64,000 nucleotides of DNA from UBA5364 sp050259235 (GTDB lineage: Bacteria > Bacillota_I > Bacilli_A > RF39 > UBA660), in NCBI GenBank assembly GCA_050259235.1, contig JBLNAG010000003.1:16084-80083 (forward strand), given 5' to 3'. Below, piece by piece: positions 14,776 through 23,825 of this stretch (position 1 is the stretch's first letter; each line of letters begins with the position of its first letter). The notes beneath the pieces were generated by a model. The model saw only the letters and a program-made list of their open reading frames with translations, searched no databases and was not told the DNA's origin. Both the position numbers and the translations under genes were made by a program.

Positions 14776-15408
14776 ATGGAAGGTAAAAATATTGAAAAAA
14801 AGATATATGAGTTTTTAGGAGTAAATATTTTTAGAAAATATGTTCTATTTACTTATGAAAAATTATGGAAGTTAATAGGTTTTAAGGAAAAGACCATAGG
14901 TTATAAGATCCAAGACTTTTCCTCAAGGGGACTCGAAAAATTTAAAAATAATCGAAAGTTCTTAGCAAAAGTTCATATTTTTAACTTTATACTTATAAAT
15001 TCATTATATGGGTTTACCGCTTTAACTGATACTCTTTCACCTCTATTACTTGGAATGTGGCTTACTGGTAATCTAATTGATTTGTACAGTATAATGACTC
15101 AAAGATATAATTATATTCGACTTAATGAAATTTTAAAAAAACGTGAAGAAAAACAACAAAAAAAAGAAAATAATAATAGTTTATTTGAGAGATACAATAA
15201 TATATATTTAGAGCAATCTCACACAACTGAACAACAATTTACTGACGAAAAAAACTCACAAGAAATAATAGATTTGTTAAGAAAAACTAGAGAGGAATTA
15301 CTTTTATATACAAATAATCAAACTTCAATTCAAGGAGAAAAACCACTAACTATTATGCAAGATAATTCGGAAAAACAAAAAAAATTAAGAATTAGTAAAC
15401 ATTATTAA
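14776..15408 (+). CDS. CrtO-like (acyltransferase-family) membrane protein
   Basis: 210 residues. Two hydrophobic stretches lie in the first half (around residues 70-85 and 88-108), followed by a hydrophilic, Gln/Lys/Glu-rich tail of about 90 residues. The block QRYNYIRLNEILKKR, together with LGVNIFRKYVLF at the N-terminus, resembles the CrtO family (glycosyl-diaponeurosporenoate acyltransferase), whose members end with QRYNR-x-RL-x-x-LL. No carotenoid genes are nearby, so a different acyl acceptor or a non-enzymatic role is possible. Expression may be attenuated in the leader. The family assignment is tentative. Confidence 0.45.
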   Translation: MEGKNIEKKIYEFLGVNIFRKYVLFTYEKLWKLIGFKEKTIGYKIQDFSSRGLEKFKNNRKFLAKVHIFNFILINSLYGFTALTDTLSPLLLGMWLTGNLIDLYSIMTQRYNYIRLNEILKKREEKQQKKENNNSLFERYNNIYLEQSHTTEQQFTDEKNSQEIIDLLRKTREELLLYTNNQTSIQGEKPLTIMQDNSEKQKKLRISKHY

Positions 15409-15499
15409 TTTATTTATGTTTGTGATAGTATGAATTGATGTTTAATAATTAACTATTTGATTTGCAAATAAACTAATTAATTACTTCATACTGAATTTT

Positions 15500-15527
15500 A
15501 ATCAAATTTTATATTTGATTTTTTTAT
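15500..15527 (+). terminator. Terminator after the CrtO-like gene
   Basis: AATCAAAT/ATTTGATT with loop TTTAT, followed by TTTTTTATG. Confidence 0.8.
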
Positions 15528-15555
15528 GTCATAAAATGATTCTATGCACAAAAAA

Positions 15556-15579
15556 AGATTAGTAAATATTTACTAATCT
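15556..15579 (-). terminator. Terminator of the riboswitch-controlled P-type ATPase
   Basis: A perfect 24-base palindrome (AGATTAGTAAATATTTACTAATCT halves) overlaps the stop codon, with T-rich sequence downstream on the minus strand. Confidence 0.75.
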
Positions 15580-18068
15580 ATTCTTTTAATTCTTTTAACC
15601 AATTTTACTGCTTCATACCAGAATACTGATAAAAATGCTATTACAATTGTATATGTCATTTCTTTTAAAGTAAGGGCTTGTAACTTCAAGAATGAATTTA
15701 AAGGAGTATATATTATAATTATAATCCCTAAAATCATAAGTGTATTAATTAGTACCATTACTTTATCTTTAATGATTTTCTTCATTGATTCAAATGCATA
15801 ATCATAATTACTTGAATTAACTTGAACTAAAAATATATTACTAATCATGATAATTAATAAAGCCATCGTTCTTGCTAAAGTTGCATCAGTATCTACTAAG
15901 AAATAATATGTTCCAAATGATGAAGCAAATATAACTAATCCTTGCATAAAACTCTTAATTAAAGTTTTTCTATCTACAATATTATTTTTAACATTTCTAG
16001 GTTTTCTTTCCATAATATTAGATTCTGCTGGTTGTCTTTCTAGAACAATTGAACAAGTTGGATCAATTATAAGTTCCAATAAAACAACATGTAGTGGTAA
16101 AAGCATTAGGCTTGCTGGATTAATTCCAAGTAGTGGTGCTAATAAGGAAGATAAGGCAATAGGAATATGAATTACGAAAATATAACCTACTGCTTTTCTA
16201 ATATTATCGTATATTCTTCTTCCATCTTTTATAGTATCAACTATCGTACTAAAATTATCATCCATAAGAATTAAGTCAGCAGCTTCTCTTGAAACTTCAC
16301 TACCACGTTTTCCCATAGCAATACCAATATCTGCTTGCTTAAGAGCAGGTGCATCATTAACACCATCACCTGTCATAGCAACTATTTCACCATTTGCTTG
16401 GAAAGCATTAACTATTCGCATTTTATGTTCAGGTATAACCCTTGAAAAAATGGAAACATCTTTTACTTTTTTTCTTAATTCTTTATCAGACATGTTATTA
16501 AGCATATCACCAGTAATAATATTTTCTACATTTTCCATACCAATTTTACTTGCAATAGAAGATGCAGTAGTTCCATTATCACCTGTTATCATAACAACCC
16601 TTACACCTGCTTTTTTACAAAGCTCAATATCTTCAGCAACTGTATCACGAGGTGGATCAATTAAACCAACTAATCCAACATAATTTAGACTAGTGTCTTC
16701 TAATTTTTCTTCTAAATTTTCTACATTTTTATATTCATTAGAAGCAACAGCAATTACTCTTAATCCTTTTTGTTGCATTTCTAATATTTCTTTATCTATT
16801 TCCTTAATTTCCTTTTTATCTAAATTACAAATTTTAATAATACTTTCTGGTGACCCTTTAGCAGATAAAATTATTTTATTATCAATACTCCATACATGAG
16901 CCATCATTTTAGTTTCATTACTAAATGGATATTCTTTAACCTTTTCACCAATAAAAATATCCTTTTTAAAAATATCGAATTTTCTAGCATAATGAAACAT
17001 GGCCTTTTCCATTGGATCATATGTTTCTTCTTCACAACATAAGCACATTAATGTAGCAAGAGTTTTTTCTTCATAGTCTTTAGTTATTGTTTCTTCTACT
17101 TCCATTTGATTTTTAGTTATGGTTCCAGTTTTATCAACACATAAAACCGATACTGCCCCTAAAGTTTCTACTGAAGGTAACTTTTTAACTAATGAATTTT
17201 TCTTTGCTAATCTCCATGCTCCCATTGATAAAAAGATAGTCAATATAACTGGAAATTCTTCAGGAATCATTGCCATAGCAAGAGTAATTCCAGATAAAAT
17301 ACTTTCTATAATTCGGTCTTTAAAACTATGATCCGGAATATTTAAGAATGTAAATAATCCAACTAAGATAAATAATATAAAGGCAATTATAGCACATAAT
17401 TTAATTAAACCATCTGTTTGCTTTTGTAGAGGCGTTTTTACTTGAACAGCTTTATTAATATTGATACCTATTTTACCATATTCAGTTGATGCACCAATCT
17501 TATTAACTTTTATTATTCCTGTTCCTTGTATAACTAGAGTTCCTTGATAACAATAATCATTTCTCCAATAATCTTGACCTTCATAAGGTTTAGTCGTTTT
17601 CCAAACCCCTTCTGATTCTCCCGTAAGGCTAGATTCATCTACTCTAAGTCCACTACACTTAATTACATATCCATCAGCCGGTATTTTAATTCCTTCATAA
17701 ATAAACATAATATCCCCTGGAACTAATTCTGAACTGTTTATTTCTATCTTTTCAAAATTTCTAAGGACTGTAATTTTAGGTTCAGATAAGTCTTTTAATG
17801 CGTTTAAAGTTTTATCTGTTTTCCATTCTTGTATTACATCAATTGAAATAATGCCTATTACAAAAACTAGCATAATTATACCATCTCTAGGTTCTCCTAA
17901 AAAGAAGTATATAGTAGCTGCTATTATAAGTAATAAAAACATTGGTTCACAAATAATATGAATAATCTTAATGAGAAAACTTTCCTTTTTTTCTGGAATT
18001 ATCTCATTTTTACCATACTTTTCTTGTAATATTTTGACATCCTCACTAGTTAATCCTTTTTCTAACAT
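15573..18068 (-). CDS. P-type cation-exporting ATPase under NiCo riboswitch control
   Basis: 831 residues. All P-type ATPase landmarks are present: actuator TGES (LTGESEGVW), membrane helix 4 AMIPEEFPVILT, phosphorylation motif CVDKTGTIT, hinge TGDGVNDAPALKQADIGIAMG. Ten membrane segments are likely. The sequence is of the P2 group, but helix 4 carries PEEFP rather than the PEGL of typical calcium pumps. I use the ATG at 18068 behind AGGAGA; a longer reading would run back into the riboswitch. The czcD-type aptamer in the leader points to export of Ni2+/Co2+ or another first-row divalent metal such as Fe2+. The ion is inferred from control, not from the pump sequence. Confidence 0.9.
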   Translation of the reverse strand: MLEKGLTSEDVKILQEKYGKNEIIPEKKESFLIKIIHIICEPMFLLLIIAATIYFFLGEPRDGIIMLVFVIGIISIDVIQEWKTDKTLNALKDLSEPKITVLRNFEKIEINSSELVPGDIMFIYEGIKIPADGYVIKCSGLRVDESSLTGESEGVWKTTKPYEGQDYWRNDYCYQGTLVIQGTGIIKVNKIGASTEYGKIGININKAVQVKTPLQKQTDGLIKLCAIIAFILFILVGLFTFLNIPDHSFKDRIIESILSGITLAMAMIPEEFPVILTIFLSMGAWRLAKKNSLVKKLPSVETLGAVSVLCVDKTGTITKNQMEVEETITKDYEEKTLATLMCLCCEEETYDPMEKAMFHYARKFDIFKKDIFIGEKVKEYPFSNETKMMAHVWSIDNKIILSAKGSPESIIKICNLDKKEIKEIDKEILEMQQKGLRVIAVASNEYKNVENLEEKLEDTSLNYVGLVGLIDPPRDTVAEDIELCKKAGVRVVMITGDNGTTASSIASKIGMENVENIITGDMLNNMSDKELRKKVKDVSIFSRVIPEHKMRIVNAFQANGEIVAMTGDGVNDAPALKQADIGIAMGKRGSEVSREAADLILMDDNFSTIVDTIKDGRRIYDNIRKAVGYIFVIHIPIALSSLLAPLLGINPASLMLLPLHVVLLELIIDPTCSIVLERQPAESNIMERKPRNVKNNIVDRKTLIKSFMQGLVIFASSFGTYYFLVDTDATLARTMALLIIMISNIFLVQVNSSNYDYAFESMKKIIKDKVMVLINTLMILGIIIIIYTPLNSFLKLQALTLKEMTYTIVIAFLSVFWYEAVKLVKRIKRID

Positions 18069-18085
18069 GTTTATTCTCCTTTTTA

Positions 18086-18182
18086 TAAAATAAAAAATGC
18101 AACTATGGTTACATAACTGTCCCATAGATGCATTTCCATCTACTGCAATAAAAGCCCGGCTATCTAAAATAGTCCTGTCAGT
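18086..18182 (-). promoter_or_regulatory. NiCo (czcD) riboswitch with terminator platform
   Basis: The minus-strand leader shows the conserved NiCo segments in order: ACTGACAGG, AGCCGGGC, then a hairpin TAGATG/CATCTA, then TGGGACAGT, which pairs with the start. The aptamer is about 18116-18182. The expression platform is a hairpin ATGTAAC/GTTGCAT (18097-18114) followed by TTTTTTATTTT. Members of this class turn gene expression on when metal binds, by blocking the terminator. I recognise it from motif memory; a covariance-model search would confirm it. Confidence 0.85.
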
Positions 18183-18244
18183 GTATTATAATTTGTTCTT
18201 GGAAATAAAATTACTTGTTTTACAAGCAATTTCTTATAATTAAT

Positions 18245-18273
18245 ATTATACTAAAACCTTATATTTTTGTCAA
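18245..18273 (-). promoter_or_regulatory. Promoter of the riboswitch-ATPase unit
   Basis: On the minus strand TTGACA (18268-18273), 17 bases, TATAAT (18245-18250): both boxes are perfect consensus, about 60 bases before the aptamer. Confidence 0.85.
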
Positions 18274-18383
18274 TAAATGTGCTCTTTCTTACAATCATAT
18301 ATTGCTTTCCAATTAATTCTTATTAATTAATAATCTTTGACATAATATGATATAATTATATCGAAAGTAAATTGGAGGTTTTT

Positions 18384-18857
18384 ATGAAAATCGGAGTTAT
18401 TGTTTATTCTCAAACAGGAAATACTTATTCAGTAGCTGAAAAATTACAAAATGCTCTTATCAAAAAAGGACATAAGGTCAATGTTGAAAAGATAGAAGCA
18501 TTAAGAGATCCTAAGCAACCTACTGTTATAAATTTAACTAAGGTACCTGATATAAGTAAGTATGATAGTATTGTTTTTGCTACTTTCGTTGAAGGATTTT
18601 GTTTATGTCCAGTAATGATTAAATACTTGGATCAAATAAAAACTTTAAAAGGTAAAAGCATTACTGGTTTTGTAACTCAATTCTTCCCTTACTCATGGAT
18701 GGGTGGAAATCATGCCATTAAACAAATGAAAAAGGCATGTGTATTAAAAGATAACAATATATCTATATCAGCAATTGTCAATTGGAAGAACAAAAAACGT
18801 GATAAACTTATTGATCAATTGATTGAAGATTTTACTAGTTATTATAAAGAGGTGTAG
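18384..18857 (+). CDS. Flavodoxin-family protein
   Basis: 157 residues from the ATG at 18384, behind GGAGG. The FMN phosphate-binding loop is YSQTGNTYSVAEKL (about residues 8-21), followed by alternating strands and helices typical of flavodoxin-like NAD(P)H oxidoreductases. It should carry FMN and shuttle electrons or reduce quinones or disulfides in the cytoplasm. The next gene starts two bases after its stop and encodes an FMN-binding membrane protein, so the two form a flavin redox operon. Confidence 0.85.
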   Translation: MKIGVIVYSQTGNTYSVAEKLQNALIKKGHKVNVEKIEALRDPKQPTVINLTKVPDISKYDSIVFATFVEGFCLCPVMIKYLDQIKTLKGKSITGFVTQFFPYSWMGGNHAIKQMKKACVLKDNNISISAIVNWKNKKRDKLIDQLIEDFTSYYKEV

Positions 18858-18858
18858 T

Positions 18859-19254
18859 ATGAAAAAGAAAACAAAAATAATTTTATTAATCATTTTATGT
18901 ATAGTTGTACTTGGTTACATTATAATGGAAATATCTATGTCAAAGATTGAAAAGAATTTAGAAGGATTAAAAAATACTAGTATAGCAAATATTGATATAT
19001 CTAAATTAGATGATGGAGTTTATCAAGGAGAATATGAAATGTTTCCCATTAAGGTATTACTAGAAGTTACAATCGATAATCAAAAAATCACAAATATTGA
19101 AATAATTGAACATCAAAATGGCAAAGGTGGTAATGCTGAAGCAATTACTGATGATGTTATTGAAGGACAAAGTTTACAAGTAGATACTATTAGTGGGGCA
19201 ACATATAGTAGTAAAGCTATCTTAAAAGCCATTGAAAATGCATTGACTAAATAA
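18859..19254 (+). CDS. Membrane-anchored FMN-binding domain protein
   Basis: 131 residues. An N-terminal membrane anchor (about residues 7-25) is followed by an extracytoplasmic FMN_bind domain (DGVYQGEYEMFPIKV...). The domain ends with DTISGATYSSKAI, in which the Thr of SGAT is the usual site of covalent FMN attachment by ApbE-type transferases. This domain occurs in RnfG/NqrC and in flavin-based extracellular electron-transfer proteins. With the flavodoxin gene upstream it suggests transfer of electrons across the membrane; no ApbE or Rnf genes lie in the window. An AGAGGTG site precedes the start. Confidence 0.88.
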   Translation: MKKKTKIILLIILCIVVLGYIIMEISMSKIEKNLEGLKNTSIANIDISKLDDGVYQGEYEMFPIKVLLEVTIDNQKITNIEIIEHQNGKGGNAEAITDDVIEGQSLQVDTISGATYSSKAILKAIENALTK

Positions 19255-19276
19255 AAATTCCTTATTAGGAATTTTT
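19254..19276. terminator. Bidirectional terminator, flavin operon / spore hydrolase
   Basis: AAAATTCC/GGAATTTT with loop TTATTA and a T run, between convergent genes. Confidence 0.8.
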
Positions 19277-20401
19277 TTTAATATTAAGTAAAGAACTTAA
19301 AACCAAATAATTTTGTGGAAATATTCGATCAATTGTCCAATAACTTATTCCACCTAAATTATATTTTAATACTAAATTTAATTTAGCTAATATACTTCTA
19401 GCATCTTCAAACCAAACTTCATGTTCTATACCATTTTGATTAAAATATTTAAAATATGGGGATTGAGATTTGATATCATAGTTTATAGATTGATTATTAT
19501 CTTTAGCCAAAGTAACTGCCTCATAATTACTAATGGATCCTGCTAAACTTCCTTCAATATAAGGTAAAGTCCAATCATATCCATAATTGGGAATACCCAT
19601 CAATATTTTGCTTGGCGGTATTCTTGTAACAGCATATGATATGACATTTTCCACTAAATTAAGAGGCGCAACTGCCATGGATGGACCACCAGAATATCCC
19701 CATTCATAAGTCATAATTATAATATGATCAGCTAACTCCCCTATTTTTTTATAATCATGGGCTTCATATAATATTCCCGGTTGATCATCTCTAGTTTTGG
19801 GAGCCACAGCCACTGAAAAAATGTAATTATATTTCTTTATTTCATTTTTTACTTTAGTAAGAAAATTACTATATGCTTCTTTATCTTCTGGATATACATA
19901 TTCAAAATCAACGTCTAATCCTTTATAATCCTTTTTTTTCATAATATCTATAACATTACTAATTAATTTATTTTGAATATCCTCATTATTTAAAATATAA
20001 TGGGCTAAATCACTATCAAATCTTTCTCCATCACCAATATTAGTAATAACCATATTAGGAGTTACTTTATATTCTTTAGCTAAAGATATCAATTCATCAT
20101 CATTAATTGCATTTAAACTACCATCAGAATTTACTGAATAACTAAAAATACTAAGATAAGTTAAATGAGGAAGTGCTTTTTTTAGAGTATTTCTATCTAT
20201 GCTAGGAAAAGCATAACCATTAACTTCAATTTTTACAAATTTCTTAATACTTTTATTTGGTATAATAACAAGAGTTTGACCTACAACTAAATCTCGATTA
20301 ATAGGTATTTCATTATCGCTTGCTATTTGTCTATAATCCATATTGTATTTTTTAGCAATATCATATAATGAATCACCCTTCTCAACAACATATATTATAA
20401 T
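19265..20401 (-). CDS. LysM-GH18 spore-peptidoglycan hydrolase (SleL/YaaH type)
   Basis: About 378 residues. An N-terminal LysM domain (YVVEKGDSLYDIAKKYN...VGQTLVII, about 4-50) precedes a glycoside hydrolase 18 barrel with the catalytic DVDFE in GLDVDFEYV (near residue 170). GIPNYGYDW and a C-terminal GISYWTIDR complete the fold. Relatives are cortex-lytic N-acetylglucosaminidases that act at germination. There is no signal peptide, as in YaaH. The ribosome site GGGGTGAT overlaps the only upstream GTG; the best-spaced start is ATT at 20399-20401, giving MIIYVVEKGD as in relatives. Confidence 0.85.
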   Translation of the reverse strand: MIIYVVEKGDSLYDIAKKYNMDYRQIASDNEIPINRDLVVGQTLVIIPNKSIKKFVKIEVNGYAFPSIDRNTLKKALPHLTYLSIFSYSVNSDGSLNAINDDELISLAKEYKVTPNMVITNIGDGERFDSDLAHYILNNEDIQNKLISNVIDIMKKKDYKGLDVDFEYVYPEDKEAYSNFLTKVKNEIKKYNYIFSVAVAPKTRDDQPGILYEAHDYKKIGELADHIIIMTYEWGYSGGPSMAVAPLNLVENVISYAVTRIPPSKILMGIPNYGYDWTLPYIEGSLAGSISNYEAVTLAKDNNQSINYDIKSQSPYFKYFNQNGIEHEVWFEDARSILAKLNLVLKYNLGGISYWTIDRIFPQNYLVLSSLLNIKKNS

Positions 20402-20458
20402 AATTATCACCCCTATACTAACAATAAATCTTATGCATTAAGTTATTTATATATATCT

Positions 20459-20492
20459 CAAAAAAAAGATTATAGATAAAATCTATAATCTT
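20459..20492 (-). terminator. Terminator before the spore hydrolase gene
   Basis: On the minus strand AAGATTATAGAT/ATCTATAATCTT with a 3-base loop, then seven T. It closes the small membrane-protein gene at 20514-20747. Confidence 0.85.
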
Positions 20493-20513
20493 GAAAATCA
20501 GCCAATAAAGGCT

Positions 20514-20747
20514 TTATTGATTACAACGAGGATTACTATTTTTAAAACATACTATATTAATTATAATTAATACAATTGCATTTACTATAATAGCAATAGC
20601 TAATCCAATAAAAAATCCTATTACTATTGATAATAAAACAGCTGCAACTGCTAATCCTATAGCAAGGCCAACTAAACTACCTAAAAGTAAAAATCCTAAA
20701 TAGAATAATAATATTGGTAAAGTGAATCTACTAACACAATTGTTCAT
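20514..20747 (-). CDS. Small Gly/Ala-rich two-helix membrane protein
   Basis: 77 residues from the ATG at 20747, behind AGGGGG; a GTG at 20762 would sit on that site. Almost the whole protein is hydrophobic, with small-residue motifs (GSLVGLAIGLAVAA, IGFFIGLAIAI) that suit tight packing of two or three helices. A Cys occurs at residue 4, and two more near the C-terminus (CFKNSNPRCNQ). Function unknown; similar small proteins occur in sporulating Firmicutes. Confidence 0.55.
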   Translation of the reverse strand: MNNCVSRFTLPILLFYLGFLLLGSLVGLAIGLAVAAVLLSIVIGFFIGLAIAIIVNAIVLIIINIVCFKNSNPRCNQ

Positions 20748-20869
20748 TGCGCACCCCCTCACATTAATATATTAATAATTTCAAATCATAAATAATAAAA
20801 AATACTAATTAAAACGAATAATTATTAACTTACCTCTAAAATTAACATATATTATAGTGGTGATAGTTT

Positions 20870-21130
20870 ATGATTAATGAAGCAGAGGCTAGATGTATTG
20901 CTAATAAATTAGGAGTTACATTTGATAAATTCCCTTTCAAAGATTTTTTAGTTGGTCTCAACATTGAATTAGAACATGGAACAGTCAATCCAGAAACTAA
21001 TGTAACAAATGATGATTTAGAAATGACCGCTAATATTGCTCTTGCCCATTTGAATGAGTATAATGATTATTATAATAAAGATTATGGATTACCAGCTTTA
21101 GAAAGAGCTTTATCAAAGAAAAAAAACTAG
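20870..21130 (+). CDS. DUF5661-family protein
   Basis: 86 residues, soluble. The signature strings are GLNIELEHGTVNPETNVTND and IALAHLNEYNDYY, as in DUF5661: an acidic ELEHG followed by TNVT and AHLNE-x-x-DYY. The conserved His and acidic residues suggest a metal site, but the function is unknown. Relatives are widespread in bacteria and phages. A GGTGA site precedes the ATG, and a terminator follows immediately. Confidence 0.75.
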   Translation: MINEAEARCIANKLGVTFDKFPFKDFLVGLNIELEHGTVNPETNVTNDDLEMTANIALAHLNEYNDYYNKDYGLPALERALSKKKN

Positions 21131-21143
21131 TATAACTAGTTTT
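21123..21143. terminator. Bidirectional terminator
   Basis: AAAACTAGT/ACTAGTTTT with loop ATA, between the convergent DUF5661 and P-type ATPase genes. Confidence 0.85.
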
Positions 21144-23814
21144 TATTTTTATTAAATCTAATTTTTTTATAAATTTCCATAACAATTATTATCGGCAATG
21201 CTAGTAAAAATGTATATATAACATCTTTATATGGAATCGTTACTGTATGTAATATATCACTTAAAAAAGAATTTTCAACTACTACTATTTGTAGTATTAA
21301 TACTATTACTATACAATATATAATAAAGGGATTATTTCTAATGGAAGTCTTAAATATTGAACGATTTTCACTACGACAGTTAAATACATGGACATTTTGC
21401 ATAAATACCATCAATAATAATACATAACTTCTAGCATGTTCAATATCTAAACCTAAATTATCAATTAAATATACCCAGAAAATAAATACAATAATTCCTA
21501 TAGAAAATCCCGCTAATAGTGTTTCCTCTAATAATAAACGATTGAATATTTTTTCATTTGGATCACGAGGTTTTTCTTTCATTATTCCATCTTCTGCTTT
21601 TTCAAATGTTAAAGCAGCATCTTGAATACCATCAGTTACTAAATTTAACCATAATAAATGTACAGCAAGTAATGGCATTGGAAAATTAAATATTATTGCT
21701 AAGATACAAAATAATACTTCTGCAATACCAGAAGATAATAACATATATATTACTTTTCTAATATTATTATAAGCATTTCTTCCTTCTTCAATTCCTGATA
21801 TGATAGATAAGAAATTATCATCAGTAATAATCATTGTTCCTGTTTCTTTAGCTACATCAGTCCCACTACCCATAGCAATGCCAATATTAGCTGCTTTTAA
21901 AGCTGGAGCATCATTTACCCCATCACCAGTCACAGCAATAAATTCCCCTTGCCTCTTATATGATTCAATAATTTCTAGTTTTTGCATTGGTGAAACTCTT
22001 GTAAAAACTATTTTTTTTGCAATAAAATTGTCAAATTCTATATGTCCTTTTTTTAACATCACATCAATATCTTCACCAGTTGCTACTTCTTCATATCTAT
22101 TAACCATTTTTAATTCTTTTGCAATGGAAAACGCAGTTAATGGATGATCTCCTGTTATCATAATTATTTTTATTCCTGATGCTCTACATTTTGCAATAGC
22201 AGATATAGTCTCAGTTCTAATTGGATCAATAAATCCAATAAGTCCCATTAAAGCTAATTTTGGAATATCTTTTTGATTATATGTTTCACTTTCAATAAAC
22301 TTTCTTTTAATCCCTTTAGCTATAGCAATGACACGATAACCTTCTTTAGCTAACTTTTCATTTTGATTATGTAATATTCCTTTATCAATAGGTACTATTT
22401 TACCATCTATGTTCATTGTTTCACAAAACTGTAATATCTTTTCTAATGATCCTTTAGCTGTACAATAAATTTCATCATTTTCTTCATAGAAAACTGCTGA
22501 ATATTTTTGTTCTGATTCATATGGAACTGTACCTAATATTTTATTATTAGATGATTCAATTACTCCTACCTTATATCCTAAAGCTTTAAACGCAACATCA
22601 ATTGAATCACCAAAATTTCGCCAATTATTATTTTCCTCAGTTAAAAATCCTTCATTATTTAATACTCCGAGTTTAGCAATTTCTTTTACTTCACTTAAAT
22701 CGTTATTATTCTTATTGTGAGGAATGATTGTTCCATTTCCATTATATCCTATACCTTCGATACTATAAGATTTATTGCTTGGTAAAACAACTATTTTAGC
22801 TGTTTGTTCATTTAATGTTAACGTCCCCGTCTTATCACTAGCAATAACAGTACAACTTCCTAAACTTTCAACCGAATTTAACTTCTTTACTAAAACATTT
22901 CTTTTGGCCATGCGGCTTGAAGCAATTGATAGTGCTAATGTGACAGCAACTGTTAAACCTTCTGGAATAGCTGAGACAGATAAAGCTACTACAGTAAAAA
23001 ATAATTCTCTTGGGGCATAACCTTTATAATATAAAATAGCGGTAATTATAATGGCAATAATAACAAAAAACTTACTTAACTCTCTCGTAAATTTTTCCAT
23101 GCGTAGAATAAGAGGTGACTTAGTAGTATTTGATAATAATACTTTATTAGCTATCATACCAATTTCTGTATTAATTCCCGTAGCTACTACTACTCCAATA
23201 CCACGACCTCTTATAACAGATGTTCCAGCATATGCCATATTATCCCGATCAGCAATAGCAATGTTCTCATTAATAGTAGTACTAATCTTATTAGATGCTA
23301 TTGATTCGCCTGTTAGTATTGATTCATCAATAGCTAAATTATGAGTACTTATTAATCTCATATCAGCAGATACTTTATCACCAGAATCTAGATAAACAAT
23401 ATCCCCCACTACTAAGTTTTCAGAATTAATAACTTTTTCTTCATTATCTCTTAAAACATTTGCATCTACTCTGATAAGTTTTCTTAAACTTTCGGCACTC
23501 TTTTCTGCTTTCCATTCTTGAACTGTTCCTAAAATAACATCAATTAAAATAACTAATACTATAAAGAGAGCATCTAATTTTTCGCCAATCATCAACGATA
23601 AAAAGATAGTTACAATTAAAATTATTGTTACTGGATTTAGAAATTGACGGAAACATATTTTTACTATTCCATCTCTTTTTCCTTTAGGTAATTTATTTTT
23701 ACCATAATAATTAATTCTCTTTTCTGCTTCAGTATCAGTTATTCCATAAAGAGAAGTATTAAGCGCTTCTAATACATACTCTTTATCTTTGCTGTGTCAC
23801 AGTTCATTTTTCAT
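21136..23814 (-). CDS. P2-type cation (probably Ca2+) ATPase with in-frame TGA at codon 6
   Basis: Read from the ATG at 23814, which has a ribosome site (GAGGTAGG), this is an 892-codon gene of normal P2-ATPase length. The cation-ATPase N-domain (KEYVLEALNTSLYGIT...YYGKNKLP), TGES, SAIPEGLTVAVT, DKTGTLT and TGDGVNDAPALKAANIGIAMG are all present. The PEGL helix 4 fits calcium/manganese pumps. Codon 6 is TGA (23797-23799), where relatives often have Trp: the frame reads MKNEL-stop-HSKDK. No other lesion occurs. The longest stop-free reading starts at 23595 and would lose the N-domain and first membrane helix. A fresh nonsense mutation, readthrough, or a sequencing error are all possible. Confidence 0.8.
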
Positions 23815-23825
23815 ATCCTACCTCT

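Noticed and set aside
18337..18356. TTGACA and TATAAT before the flavodoxin gene as a promoter pair.
   Set aside because: The spacing is only 8 bases, so the two boxes cannot act together; TATAAT may work with another weak upstream box.
23797..23799. Mycoplasma-type genetic code (TGA as Trp), suggested by the in-frame TGA.
   Set aside because: Long genes throughout the window read through without internal TGA, Trp is encoded by TGG, and TGA ends several genes (for example at 899-901, 4523-4525, 36336-36338, 62220-62222).
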